From Rhizophagus clarus (taxonomy: Eukaryota; Glomeromycota; Glomeromycetes; Glomerales; Glomeraceae), in NCBI GenBank assembly GCA_015698045.1, contig BLAL01000274.1:1550001-1614000 (forward strand): a DNA stretch of 64,000 bases, in the 5' to 3' direction. Of the stretch, positions 1-11,939 are shown piece after piece. The stretch's first letter is position 1, and each line of letters starts with the position of its first letter. The notes beneath the pieces were generated by a model. The model had not been told where the DNA came from, searched no databases, and saw only the letters and a program-made list of their open reading frames with translations. The translations under genes were made by a program, and so were the position numbers.

Positions 1-343
1 AACTACGATCAATTTTTAATATTCCACAATTTCGGATCATCCCAGCAATACATCTAGCAGTATAGGCACCACGACTAAAACCAAAGATCCATAAATCATC
101 ACCAGGATTATAGTTAGTAACAATATATTTATAACCCTCTTTGATTTTATTATCAAGACTTAAAGCGATAGCACCATCTATGATAAAAGGCAATCCAATT
201 TCATTAGCTCCAACTCTGACTATATATTTGACGTGTTGTTTATAGTCTTGTTCTATTAATTCTTCAGATAAAACGAAAACATTGGTTCTAGAATTTGGGT
301 TATTCCAGGTTCCGTCACATAATACGACGATATTTTTACCCAT
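1..343 (-). CDS. DUF2235 / Tle1-like alpha/beta-hydrolase, 5' part
   Basis: The frame is open from an ATG at 343 to the window edge (114 codons), so only the N-terminal part is present. It opens with MGKNIVVLCDGTWNNPNSRT, the characteristic start of DUF2235 proteins (fold related to the bacterial T6SS phospholipase effector Tle1). It later has DDLWIFGFSRGAYTARCIAG, where S90 in G-F-S-R-G is the expected hydrolase nucleophile. Family members are usually 300 residues or more, so the rest should lie beyond position 1. No intron is needed in the visible part. The substrate cannot be inferred; fungal DUF2235 proteins are mostly uncharacterised. A T/A homopolymer tract lies just upstream (352-380). 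Confidence 0.85.
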   Translation of the reverse strand, partial: MGKNIVVLCDGTWNNPNSRTNVFVLSEELIEQDYKQHVKYIVRVGANEIGLPFIIDGAIALSLDNKIKEGYKYIVTNYNPGDDLWIFGFSRGAYTARCIAGMIRNCGILKIDRS

Positions 344-845
344 TTTTGCAAATTTTTTTTTTTTTTTTTAAAAAAAAAAAGGTGTTTATAAAAATTCTTG
401 TTCACTACTTTTTCAAAAAAATACGTTCTGAAATTTTGAGAAAAGAAATTTTGAATATTTATAACATTTTTGCATAATAATAAATCGTATAATTTGATGA
501 GCTATCACACCGCAAAAAAACGGAATTCGATTCCATGAAAGTTCTTTTATTTTTAATTTGTTTATTTGGTGAAAAGCCTATATTCCCATTTTGAAAACCA
601 TCATCGAAATTAAAATTTTGTCACCCCATCCGACCGATCAACAAAGGCTCTAACCTTACATTTCATGTCTCAAGTGCCTAGGTTATATCCTTCATGGTCC
701 GCCCATGGTTTCAACTCATGTCCGTGATACAAATTGACTAACATGCTATGTCATGGATAAAATACCCGTGTGCTAGTCATTCATAAGGAAATTCAACATC
801 TCTTATTATTGTCAGTTATAGTTTGTAAATGATAATCCTATTTAT

Positions 846-1230
846 CAAGTACGGACATTTATGTCCGTGATATTTGTTGTCAGATGCTCATGATGCCTCT
901 TGTCAGATACAGACATTTATGTCTGTGACGTTTGTTATCTGTTGTTCACGATTCTTTTTGCTAGGTATGGACATTTATGTCTGTGATGTTTGTTGTCAGT
1001 GTGCTTGTTGTCAGGTACTGGTGATAATTGTTCATGGTGCTTCTTGTCAGATACGGACATTTATGTCCGTGATATTTGTTGTCAGTTAGGTACAGGTGAT
1101 GTTTGTTTGCTTATAATATTTCTTGTCAGATATAAGCATTTATATTCATGATATTTGTTGTCCGTCAGTTACTAATCAGCTCTTGTTTATGATATCTTTA
1201 TTAACAGACATAGACGTTTATGTATATGAT
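846..1230 (+). repeat. Left subterminal tandem repeat with 8-bp palindrome arms
   Basis: The module ACGGACATTTATGTCCGT (8-bp perfect arms) is followed by a conserved tail of the type GATATTTGTTGTCAG. Copies start near 853, 911, 968 and 1054, with decayed ones near 1132 and 1208; spacing is about 57-85 bp. A 71-codon frame running through the array is a by-product of the repeat. Confidence 0.8.
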
Positions 1231-3884
1231 GATCTAATTTTTTAGGGGATATGTACCAATGAAAGGTCACATGATAAATGTTGGAGTAGAACCAATGTGT
1301 TAGATTAATAATAATTACCAATATTGTTAAATAATAGTTGTTACCTTTTAATTAAACAATACTAGATTATTTATTGTAAATTTTTATCTTATTATATCAA
1401 TAATTAATAAAATAAAATCTATACAAATAGCAACAGTAAAGTTTCGCAAAAAAACTTTTTAATCAGATCCATCAAAACTACAAAAAAAAAAACTATTAAT
1501 CGATGTTATTGTTAAAAAGAAAAAAAATGGAGAAATTTCATAAAATTATAGTAAATAAATTATGACTTCCTTCTGATCAATGTTTGTTTTTGATCTTTAT
1601 AATATCGGACTACATCTAAATATAATACTTTGTCAGACATGTCACAGTACTTCTTATAAGCTTGCAAATTTTCAATGCTGTATTGGTCTAATTTCTGTAG
1701 TTTTAGTTTTCTATTAATTTTATGAAGTAAACTTTAGTTTATTTTTAAAAATTTCATTCCCCATTATTTCTTTTAAATCAAACTCTTTCTAAAGCTTTTT
1801 CAACTCATATATTTAATAACAAGTTAAAACGTCAATATATCTTTATTATCGACAATTTTTTCTTGGAGTTTCCATAATAATAAACAAAAAAGCATTAATT
1901 TCATGTTGGTCTTCTGTTAGAATTAAAAATTCAGAACTTTTTTAAAAGTAAAAAAATTTTTTTTTTTGTGGTTTGGTTCCATAATAAGTAATTTTGTATC
2001 AATTAAAAACAAAGATTAGCTAATCATAATCAAATAGATTATTACTAAACACATGACTATTTTTTAATAATTTGCAAAAAATATAAATTATAAACAATTT
2101 GACACGTGTCTATATATCATATTGATATGATAATTTAATATGCAACAATACTTTGTGCAATTTGTGCATAATTTTATTGTAATATGTCCTTTTTGTTTAC
2201 ATCTAATTAAAAGCATAATAAATATTCTTTGCATTGTTTTAACTATTTAAAAAATTCATATTCGTGTATTAATGATAATATTTTGCAAATCACTGATCAG
2301 TTTGGCAAAAAATAAAAATTTTAATTTTTTTTTTTTAGATAACGATCATAGATCAGTTTTGTGGAGAATATTTTAATCAACCAAACCTAAAAAATTTGTT
2401 GATCAACTCGTATTGTGTTTATATTCTAATTGTAATTTGATTTTGCTTATCATCAAAAAAAACTTGACGGACGTACAAAATGCTGTTTATATCAATATTT
2501 TGAATTTAAAAGAAAAATAAATAATAAAAATATATATATTGAATAAAAAAAAAAAGAAGGATTAAAAAGTTAACATGTAAATTTTTTTTCTTAATTTTAT
2601 TATAATTTAAAATAATCAAAGAAATAAAAAATTCGTGAAAATTAAAACATCATTATAAAAACGAAACCAAAAATTTTCATTTATTATTTTAATCTATAAA
2701 AAATTTTAATGTTGTATGCTGCTATCAAGTCCTATAATCTTATATTACTAACTTCTTTTATTATGATTAATAATATGACAAATGATTGTTCATATAGTTG
2801 TTAACAACCCACCTTGTTTTAATTATGACAATATTGCTACATAAAATGCTTGGATTGTAAACCAAAGTTATTCTATTGCTTAATTATTTTCATAATAAAA
2901 TTAATTTATTTCATTATTCTATACATTTTGATAATTACCAGTTCAATTCATTCAATTTAAATGAAATTAAACTGTTACAATTACAGTATATGTGATGAAC
3001 AAGATGTTAACAATTTGCCTAAAAAGTATACATTTATTTTAGTTATTTTAAATTACTCAAGTGAAAATAATTCAACTACTATTATAACTTTGATGGAAAC
3101 TTTCAATTCAGGAGATTAAAAGTTCAGAAAATAGTTACGATTTATGAAAATAGACTTGTAACTTGTTAATGATAGATCTATAATTTCAAAGGATTTTTTT
3201 TAAAAAATGGTGTATCTAGTCATATTATAATAATAAATTACAATTATTTATTAACTGAGAATTAACTATTTATTTATTATATTAAGTAACTAGGTAAATA
3301 GGAACTGTTGGAGCGTCTGTGTTATAATCACAAGATTATTTTTTATTGCTGCTCAAAACTCAATTGGTCAATACATAGCAGATATATCATTTTTTATCTT
3401 CTTTTAAAAATGATTAATAGAAAAGAAAAAGTAATCACAAAGGAATAGATACAAGAATTTCACCCAACAGCAATTATGAAAATATTGCTGGAAGTTTTGG
3501 AAGTTTTTCAGCAAGGTTAAGTGATATAGAAAAACCTCTTCAATAATTTATAGAACTATAACATTAATAACATGAAGGATGATATAAACATAAATAACTA
3601 ATAATAATATATATTATAGTAAATATTAAGATATATTATCGTTATAAGCAAGTTAAATAACTGGTAAGCAAGCAAATACCATGGATGATTATAAGCAAGC
3701 CAAATAACTGAAAGTATATGTCATAAACATAACAGATAAATGTCTAGTATGTCAGAAATATCATATGCAATTAATGATAACAAATAAAAGTCCGTATCTA
3801 TCAAGAAGTATAATGAGCAACTGATGACAAATATCACAGACATCACCTGACAAGAAGCATCATGAGCAACAGACAACAAACGTC

Positions 3885-4040
3885 ACGGGTATAAATGTCT
3901 GTATCTGTCAAGAGACATCATGAGCAACTGACAACAAATATCACGGACATAAATGTCCGTACTTGATATGAGACAAACATCACGGACATAAATGTCCGTA
4001 CTTGATATGAGACAAATATAACGGACATAAATGTCTGTAC
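3885..4040 (-). repeat. Right subterminal tandem repeat, inverted copy of the left array
   Basis: The same palindromic module appears in opposite orientation: perfect copies at 3943-3960 and 3982-3999, near-perfect ones at about 4021-4038 and 3892-3910. Each is joined to the tail motif read as CTGACAACAAATATC. The mirror arrangement inside the terminal inverted repeats suggests clustered transposase-binding sites (inference). Confidence 0.75.
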
Positions 4041-6083
4041 CTGATAAGTAGGATTATCGGATGTTGAATTTACTTACGAATGACTAATGTATGGGCACTT
4101 TATCCATGACATAGCATGCAAGTCAGGGTATATCACAGACATTAGTTGAAACCATGGGCGGACCATGAAGGATATAACCTAGGCACTTGAGACATGAAAT
4201 GTAAGGTTAGAGCCTTTGTTGATCGGTCGGATGGGGTGAATTTTGTGATGATCAACTAGCAAAAAAATCGGATGATCAGATCATCAGAATATAAAAATTA
4301 AAAAGGGGTCCGGAATATGATTAAAAGTGACCCCAAAAAAATTAAGGGACTTTTTCAATCAGCCCATATGAAATTCTCCTATAAAAATAATTTAACAATA
4401 ATGGCGTGCAACCGGAATAACCTAAATTAGAAACTTATTCAATGATTGAGAGCTTTACAAGAAGGAGCAGTATTTGTTTTTTCTATTACAGCGTTTTTGA
4501 TTGTTATTATTCCTTAAAAAATTCCCTTATTTCAAACTTCACTTCTATTGTAATTTTTTAATTGTTTCAACTTTCAGACAGACGAAAGAGTTTAACAATA
4601 CATCACTTAAATCATTCTTTTGACATATAAACAGTAAAACGATTCGTTCCGATTTTATTGATGCAATGACGTGGCGTAATTTCTCTTAATATGTTTTAAT
4701 ATGTAGTTAATAGTTTTCTATCGGAGAATCGGAGCATTAGTACGACATAAATATAAACAGATCATTGTAAAATGATTATCATAGGTCTTTCTTCATATAT
4801 TCCGTTATTTGGTAATAAAACAACAAAATACTTAAATAAAAATAAATTTTTACGCAGAAGACATATTTTTAGATTGTAAAGAAATATTTTTCAGGCGATT
4901 TTTTGCGGCTTATCATCCAAAAAACATTCGAATCTAACTTATTCTGATAATAATTTCAGTTCGTCATATATTTCATCATATGATATCATGCTGTGTATAT
5001 TAGGATTATTAATATTAATGAAAAATGGAGACATTATGTGAAGAAAAGAAAGAGGAAAAAGGTATCATGACATGTAAATAGGTTGTCTCATATTTCTTGG
5101 CTGAGTCAATTGAGACGTAATAAAGTTTTTTTTTTAAAAAGGAAAATTTACTTTGAATAAATTTATTAATTGCAGATGCAATATCCCTAATAGTTTTCAT
5201 ATAATAAAGTTGAATGAAACTAAATATATATTCGTTACATAGATCTTAAAACATAAAACAAAAAATGAATGAAACTAGACTGTGTACGAAAAAAGGTGAA
5301 TGGGTTCCTTTATGTTTCACACATGTAGTAATAAATAAGTCAGAGGAACAATAAACTTTTATTCCTTTATTATACCCCTTTTTTATTAGTACAAACTTTA
5401 TTTTATATTTACCACATTTGCCACATTTTCTCTAATAATATATCGAATTTCCGTTATTATTAACGTTAAAACATGTTTCAGCCAAAGAAGTACCGGAAGT
5501 ACCTACATCAAAGTCTGTTTTATGATTGGATAGTCAATTAGATTGAACTTTACGATAAACATTTTTTGTGCGTTTGTTTCGGTGATACTACTCCGATTTA
5601 CAATAAAATTTTTCACATGAGATCACATCATAGCCATTTATAAAAGGTTAATCCGGGGTACAGGTTTCAGTAACTCCCGATAATCTGCAGATTAACTAAT
5701 TTTATAGATATCTATTAAAAATACGATGTTTTATAGCCTTAAATTATGATTAGTTGAATATTCTCTTAAAATTTAAATATTTTTTAATAAAGAAATCTCA
5801 TGATAAGTCGAAAAAAGGGGTACTAGTTTTTTTTTCTTGGAACTAACATATTAAGCATAATTCAAGCGAAGTCAATTATTTTTAATATACTATACATCGT
5901 ATATGAATTGATTTTTATAACTTACGTAATTTACGTCCGATTTATGGTAAATTTTTATAATTCTTCTATTTATAAATTTTTCTCGTGATGTCAAATGCTG
6001 TAAAGAGAAAAAATTAAGTTGTGGGATCATATTTAGAAAACACTGACTAAGTCGCTATATTGTAAAAGCAATTTTTATTAAAT

Positions 6084-6085
<2 letters not shown>

Positions 6086-6124
<39 letters not shown>
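6086..6124 (+). repeat. T homopolymer (about 39 nt) followed by A8
   Basis: Uninterrupted T run directly followed by eight A. A similar T run lies at 10070-10095 and an A run at 56702-56728. Exact lengths of such runs are unreliable in assemblies. Confidence 0.9.
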
Positions 6125-6131
<7 letters not shown>

Positions 6132-7860
6132 AGTATATACTGTATTCAGATGTATAATGTACTATATTTATTATACTACACTCAATTTAATGTAAATATG
6201 GTTTATAGTCACCATTATCTTTTTTCCCACATTTATGGTAGTTGTGTAAATTGAATTTTTTCAAAAAAAAGTATTCGTTGTTATTTCGTAGCAATAGTTG
6301 TTAAATCCATGTTTATTATCAAGTTTTTCAAATAATATAAAGGTAATGCCTCCCGAAAGATTATCGCAATGGCAACATGCAAAGTGACGGCAGTGATAAA
6401 ACGATCACGTAAAATATTTGTGCTGTAAAACATGTTCGGGTTATGAAAAACTAATAAATTACGAGTCTTTCCGTTGAGTGTATCAGCACTCATGATATGA
6501 ATTTATCCCGTAACAGAGATTTAGAACCCGAAAATATATATGAAATTTTTTACTTTTAACTCTGCTTGATGAATGATGACGACGGGCACATCAGTGAACT
6601 ATATACAAATCATTCAAGAACACTGCACTTTTTACCAGTAAACTCTTCGTACAGGTGATTTTTTGAGATAAATCAAATATTTTAATATATGTTAAAAATA
6701 TAAAAATTCGGTATATCCAAAATTATTTATATTATAAATAAAGTCACACTTGTTTATATTTTAAAATATGTTTATAGTATCAACTGATACAATATTCTCT
6801 TATTGAAACTTTAACTCGGATGTCAGATGATCTGTTGCGTTGAATAACCGATAATGATAGTCGAGACTAAGATAATTCCGGCTGGAATTAGACTGGATAT
6901 CAGATATGATTTATAATTAAATTATTAAACTTCGTTATGTACAGTACAGTACAGCATAATATCGCGAAAATTATAGTTAACTGCCGCAGTAAACAGCTCG
7001 TGTTGTTTTCGTTATTTAAGCGTATAGTTGCCGGGAACCATCTAACTATCTTTTGTCTAGGGAGAAGCACCATTCTCCACGGTCAAAGACGGGTAGCACA
7101 AAATTGTTTAACGCTATCTTCACGTTCACCATTTGGTATTTGTGTTGAGTGTTGACGTTTCGTAGATATCGATAATATCGTACTTACATCGTCATGTGAT
7201 TTAACATATCTTTTGTGAACGTTATTTGTTGTATTTCTGGATATCGTATTGAATCAAAGTTTTCTGTATTTACCTCGGCGTACGTTTCTGCGAAGAACAT
7301 TGTAATGGTTTTCCCTTTTACTAATTCTACGCAAGGGCACCTTATCATCTGGTAAATTTTGATTGGATATTTTTATACTGATATTGGTGGCATTACTGGT
7401 TAAAAAATTTGATAACCTCGTATTTAATTAGCATTTAAAAAATCCAAGTAACTTGAAAAATGATGTAACAATACCACAATTTTAAAACATTGAAGAAAAA
7501 ATTTTTTCTTGTTTAAATACATTGAAAAATGTTATTTTATTTATTTTTGAGACACGAATGGTCTCTTTTGGAAAAACAAACTGTCACGTGAAAGAGATAT
7601 TGATTTAGAATTCAAGCGTAAAATTTGGAATAGATATTATAAGAAGAGTTGATTTTATGAAAGCATAAATACATATCAATTTAGTAAGAAATTTTTTATA
7701 AGATAGAGTTTATTAATAGTTTAATTAGAAAAATCTTTAACAGCAAATTTTATAGTAACATATGTAGTTTTGATTTAATTAATTGACCGCACAGCCCGAC
7801 AATGACTAGCTATTTTATTTAATTAATTAAGATTGGTCGAAAAAAATACTTTCTTTTTGG

Positions 7861-8130
7861 TTAATTGTTTCTAACATAATATTTTTCCCTTCTTTTTGTA
7901 GAAACACCGTTAGACATGTACTGAGAAAAAAAATTCTTTAAACTTAAGAATTGTTTCTAACAAAACGGTTTTTTCTTTCTTTTGCCGAAACAACATTAGA
8001 TATGAACCCAAGGTAAATAGCGAAGAGCTGAAGAGAAAAATTTTTTTATTTAAGCGTTTCTAATGAACGGGCTTTCTTCTTTCGTAGAAATGCATCTAGA
8101 TACGAGCTCAAGGTTAGTAAATAGAGAAGG
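7861..8130 (+). repeat. Three degenerate tandem units of about 90-100 bp
   Basis: Units begin near 7861, 7950 and 8053. Each has the order TTTCTAA(C/T), a T/C-rich stretch ending in a (T)AG/GCCG-GAAA junction, then a TTAGA(C/T)ATG-like block and an A-rich tail. Divergence between copies is considerable. No coding potential is seen. Confidence 0.55.
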
Positions 8131-8217
8131 AAATTGTTTTCAGTTTTCTCACTTTCCTCGTCTTTATACTCCTTTTCTCTTTCTCACATTTAATCTAAAG
8201 AAATATTAAAGTGGTGG

Positions 8218-8500
8218 ATGGGTAAATGTTTTGGTGTTCCTTTCTCTCTTTCCTTCATTTTTTTTTTCCTTTTTATTTCTTCCCCTCTCTATTTTCCGTC
8301 TCTTTTTATTCGCCTTTCTCTTTCTCATTTTTTTTGTATCTTTTTTCATCCCCTTTTTGTATCTTTTCCCATTCTCTCATTTTGTAATTTTGCTTTTTAT
8401 TTTATTTAATTTTTTTTTGAACTTCTCCCTTCCCTTGTTTCATCCTTTCATATTTTTTTTATTATTCTATCTATGTTGGATATATGTGTTCTTTTATTAG
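8218..8500 (+). repeat. Pyrimidine-rich low-complexity tract
   Basis: Almost pure T/C on the plus strand. Frames open in two phases at once (Phe/Leu/Ser/Pro only), which marks composition, not coding. Confidence 0.75.
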
Positions 8501-10488
8501 CTGAAGAATTACCTTTTCTTCTTACATAAAAATATTATTAAACGCAAACACTAAGTAAATAAAAGCTAGAGAAATGCTTTCTTTATTAAAATGTTTCATC
8601 GTTTCATTAGAAATGCTAATTTTTTAGACTTCATTTTTCATAGTGATGTGGCTATGTGATCTTTAATTTGTTTTTTGTATCTTTAGTAGTGTTGTTCTTT
8701 TTATTCTGATACGTTATTTGCGTTATTTCTTATCTCAATAAAATCAATAATAATGTATTGATTTTTACAATCATAATGTTAAATTTAATCAACTCTTTAT
8801 CTGTTACCAGTTATAATCGTGTTAAATAAGACATTAATAAACTTTAAGATTTTTTTTCGTAATTTACATAATGAGGACGCATAAATTTAAATTTTTCTAA
8901 TGTGTTTAGCCAATTAAAACTATCTAAATCTGGTGCGTTCGGCGTATAAATTTCTATTCATGATTTTATTTTCATAAAGTTTATTAAACAAAGAAAGCTA
9001 TAAAAATAGATTAAAATAACATGTTTGCGGTTATTTTTTTTTTAAATTAGTTAATAAATATAATATAATTGCGAATACCACGAAACCCCAAGAAATGTGT
9101 TATTATTGCAAACTTAAATATTCTCGCTATAAACAGTATATAAGAGAAATTAAGTTTGAGAAATATAAAGTAATTAATAACAACTTCAATACCATGAAAT
9201 CCCATAAGGAACGGGATAGTGCAAACTTATATTTCAAAATTATTCATAATATATAGTTGCTGTAATATTACTCATTTCTCTTTGTCATGTTTATATATTT
9301 AACTTGTAAGATTTCATGTGATAGCTGAAATTTCCTTGAATAAACAGGGATGTTTGTGGTTTAGTAACATTTAATACCAAACGTGGTTGAGTTATAACCA
9401 GAGACAGTAAGAAATGTGAAAACCATTTGCTGCGAGAAAGTGAGTTATTGTTGGTAAGGAACGAAGATATAGAATTTGCGTTAATCCAAAATATTATCAT
9501 CAAACTGAAATTGATTTACTTATTGGTGATCTTAAAACTCAAAACTTCTTGATTAGAAATGTAAAGTTGATTTTTGATTCTACTGTCAAAGAAATGGTTT
9601 TCAAACAGGAACCTTTACAAAAAAAGAAAATGAACTGTTAGTAACAGTTTGCTAAAAGTGAAAATGAAATAAAATAAAACTTCTCTCACACGTTACGTAC
9701 CTGAAAATAAAAAAAAATAAAAAATAAAAAAATGGTTTTCAACAACAGTTCGTTAAAAATGAAAGAAAAAGCAGAGAATATTAACATACTGAAGAATCAA
9801 CATCAATAAAAACTTTACAGTTAGTAATCATCAATTATATTATATATCTTTCTGATACAACATCCCAGGAAACTAATAATGAGTTCTTGGTATAGCGTTA
9901 AAGTTCTATTAAAAGCTTATGCATGTCGTAAAATAGAAATTATGGAAAATTTTTCATAGCAAGTTAAGAGAGCAATTATCATGTGGTAGCGACTAGTGAC
10001 AGCAATAAATATTGTAAAGGGTTTTATTTTGAATGACGAATAAATATATTTTTTATCAACTTTCTTAAATTTTTTTTTTTTTTTTTTTTTTTTTTGATCG
10101 ATTTTTATACCTTTTAAATAATTAATTGTTACTGTATACGATGAGAAAATAAAAGCAATCTACTACTTTTCATTGTACATATATTAAAAAAAAAATAAAT
10201 AAATAAAGTTTTTATATAAAACCACAAAATGAATAAACAAATTAATATATTGTATATATAAATTTATAGACTTTAAAAGATACAATAAACTATCTGAATG
10301 ACTGAAACAGAAATTACTAAATTAGCTCCTATTTAGGCTTTTCCAAAAACTTATTGAGGCATTCAACTATATTTTAAATTGGATATTTATTTTTAATTAT
10401 AATCGGCAAATTTTTATCCGATGAATTGTACACAATGGATACACAAATGGATACACATACCTTATCAAAATACTTGCATCCTCTTTCA

Positions 10489-11207
10489 TAGTGCCTCGAT
10501 CCGGATAGAGACCTTTATCCGGATAAATTAAAAAAATTATCCGGATAATCCGTCTCGGATAAAAATCCAGATATATCCGGATAGAAACCGAAATCCGGAT
10601 AAGAATTTTTTTCGTAGTTCATGGCACTTGTGTAATTAAACATGGCATTAATTATTAAATTAATTTCATGGTATTTATTTACTTAAATCCGTAGGTATTT
10701 ATTTAACCAAATTACGGCTATAGGAGCTTTAATTCCGGCCGACACTACGAATTTTGCCTAAATTATGCTGTAGGTTCAATTTTTTTCTTTGAAAATTTAA
10801 AAAGAAAGAACTTTTGTCCGAGATTATCACACCATAAACACGTTTTGAGATGCGCGAACTGATTAATTTGATAAACAAAACCATGTAGAAAAATCGAGCT
10901 TAGAATCGAAAATTAAGAAATGAATATTCATAATTTATTGACCCTAAAATCGATTCTCATTTGGGAATTAATTCCAATTTTCCGCTGGATGATAATTTAA
11001 AAAGAAAACTAATTTAAACATATAAAAAAAATTTTTTTATTCATTCTTTTTTTATCCGGATTCCGGGTCAATCCGAATAATTTTTAACCGGATAATTTTA
11101 AACCGGATAATTTTTAACCGGTTAATTAACCGGAGATTATCCGAATTCCGCACATATTCGGAAAAAAAAAAATTACCCAGGTCCATCCGTCACGGATTGA
11201 AGCATTA
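10489..11207. mobile_element. hAT-like miniature element, 719 bp
   Basis: Left end TAGTGCCTCGATCCGG, right end (reverse complement) TAATGCTTCAATCCGT. Both fit the hAT terminal pattern YARNG. The flanking 8 bp CTCTTTCA are duplicated at 10481-10488 and 11208-11215. Many TATCCGGAT-type blocks lie inside both ends. There is no transposase frame. It ends about 730 bp before the kinase-SLR start codon. Confidence 0.85.
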
Positions 11208-11215
11208 CTCTTTCA

Positions 11216-11939
11216 AATGATTCGAATATACTATCATAATTTAAAAATTTCTATACATATCCTTTCAATTCCGATATTTTTTCTAAGAAAATAATTGAAA
11301 AATTGCGTAAATTTAGTATAGAAAATCAATTAACTTTTACGTTATTCTAAGTCTTATTATCTTTTTTCTGTGCAATCCAGCAGCGAAACATCGTAATAAT
11401 GAAAATGACATAAACTTGATTGTATTTTTTTTTTTCAAAGAAAAAAGAAAAAAAGAAAATTCCAATTCTCTTTTCCATTTGTTTACATATCATGCGACCG
11501 GAATTTTCTTACCGATGAAAGAAACTATTTCCTTTTTAAGAATTTATACTTTATCTTAATTTTAAATTTTTCCAAATCTAATGTTTATAAGAATTTTAAG
11601 AATATTCCAAATTTTAAATATTCCAAATTTAAAAAAATATTTATCCATTGTTTTTACAAGTATAACACGATTTTTTCCTATTAAGGATAAATACAAATCA
11701 TTGTATAAAATAAAAGGTTATGATTATATAATAAACACTTAAATATGTATGTAAATTCTAGATTTTATAATTTCTAATTTTGTCCTTAAGATTCTCAATT
11801 TATAATATGATTGGTTCATCGTGTTTTACACTAAAAAGATTGCCATTCAAAAATTAAATTTCTGCCGATCAATTGTTGAGTATATATGAATACGGCAAAA
11901 CACTAATACCTCCAACTTAAGCCCCAAAAAAAAAACATC
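11216..11939. other. 5' flank of the kinase-SLR gene
   Basis: AT-rich, without other genes. A TATATATGAA stretch at about 11881 lies some 55 nt before the ATG and could be a TATA-like element, but such strings are common in this base composition. Confidence 0.35.

Larger units (their letters stand above)
621..4239. mobile_element. Non-autonomous TIR transposon (3.6 kb) with foldback-like subterminal arrays
   Basis: The first ~95 bp (TCACCCCATCCGACCGATCA...) recur almost perfectly as the reverse complement ending at 4239 (...GGATGGGGTGA). Weaker inverted similarity continues for another ~100 bp. Immediately outside, ATTTTG occurs at 615-620 and again at 4240-4245, a candidate 6-bp target duplication. 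Inside each terminus sits an array of short palindromic repeats. The central 2.5 kb (about 1250-3780) is AT-rich without a convincing reading frame, so the element appears non-autonomous. A 6-bp duplication occurs in several DNA-transposon superfamilies, and the superfamily is not assigned. Confidence 0.8.
4246..10480. other. AT-rich intergenic DNA
   Basis: No supportable gene. Short frames near 5015-5200, 6281-6493, 6937-7155 and 9291-9503 have no recognisable motif, no splice partner and composition like their surroundings. A somewhat less AT-rich patch at about 6930-7330 is unexplained. Homopolymers and low-complexity tracts inside are listed separately. Confidence 0.6.

Noticed and set aside
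874..1089. 71-codon Cys-rich frame
   Set aside because: It runs through the palindromic subterminal repeats of the transposon; Cys richness comes from TGTTGT repeats.
8218..8500. Hydrophobic frame resembling a membrane protein
   Set aside because: Pure pyrimidine tract, two frames open in parallel.
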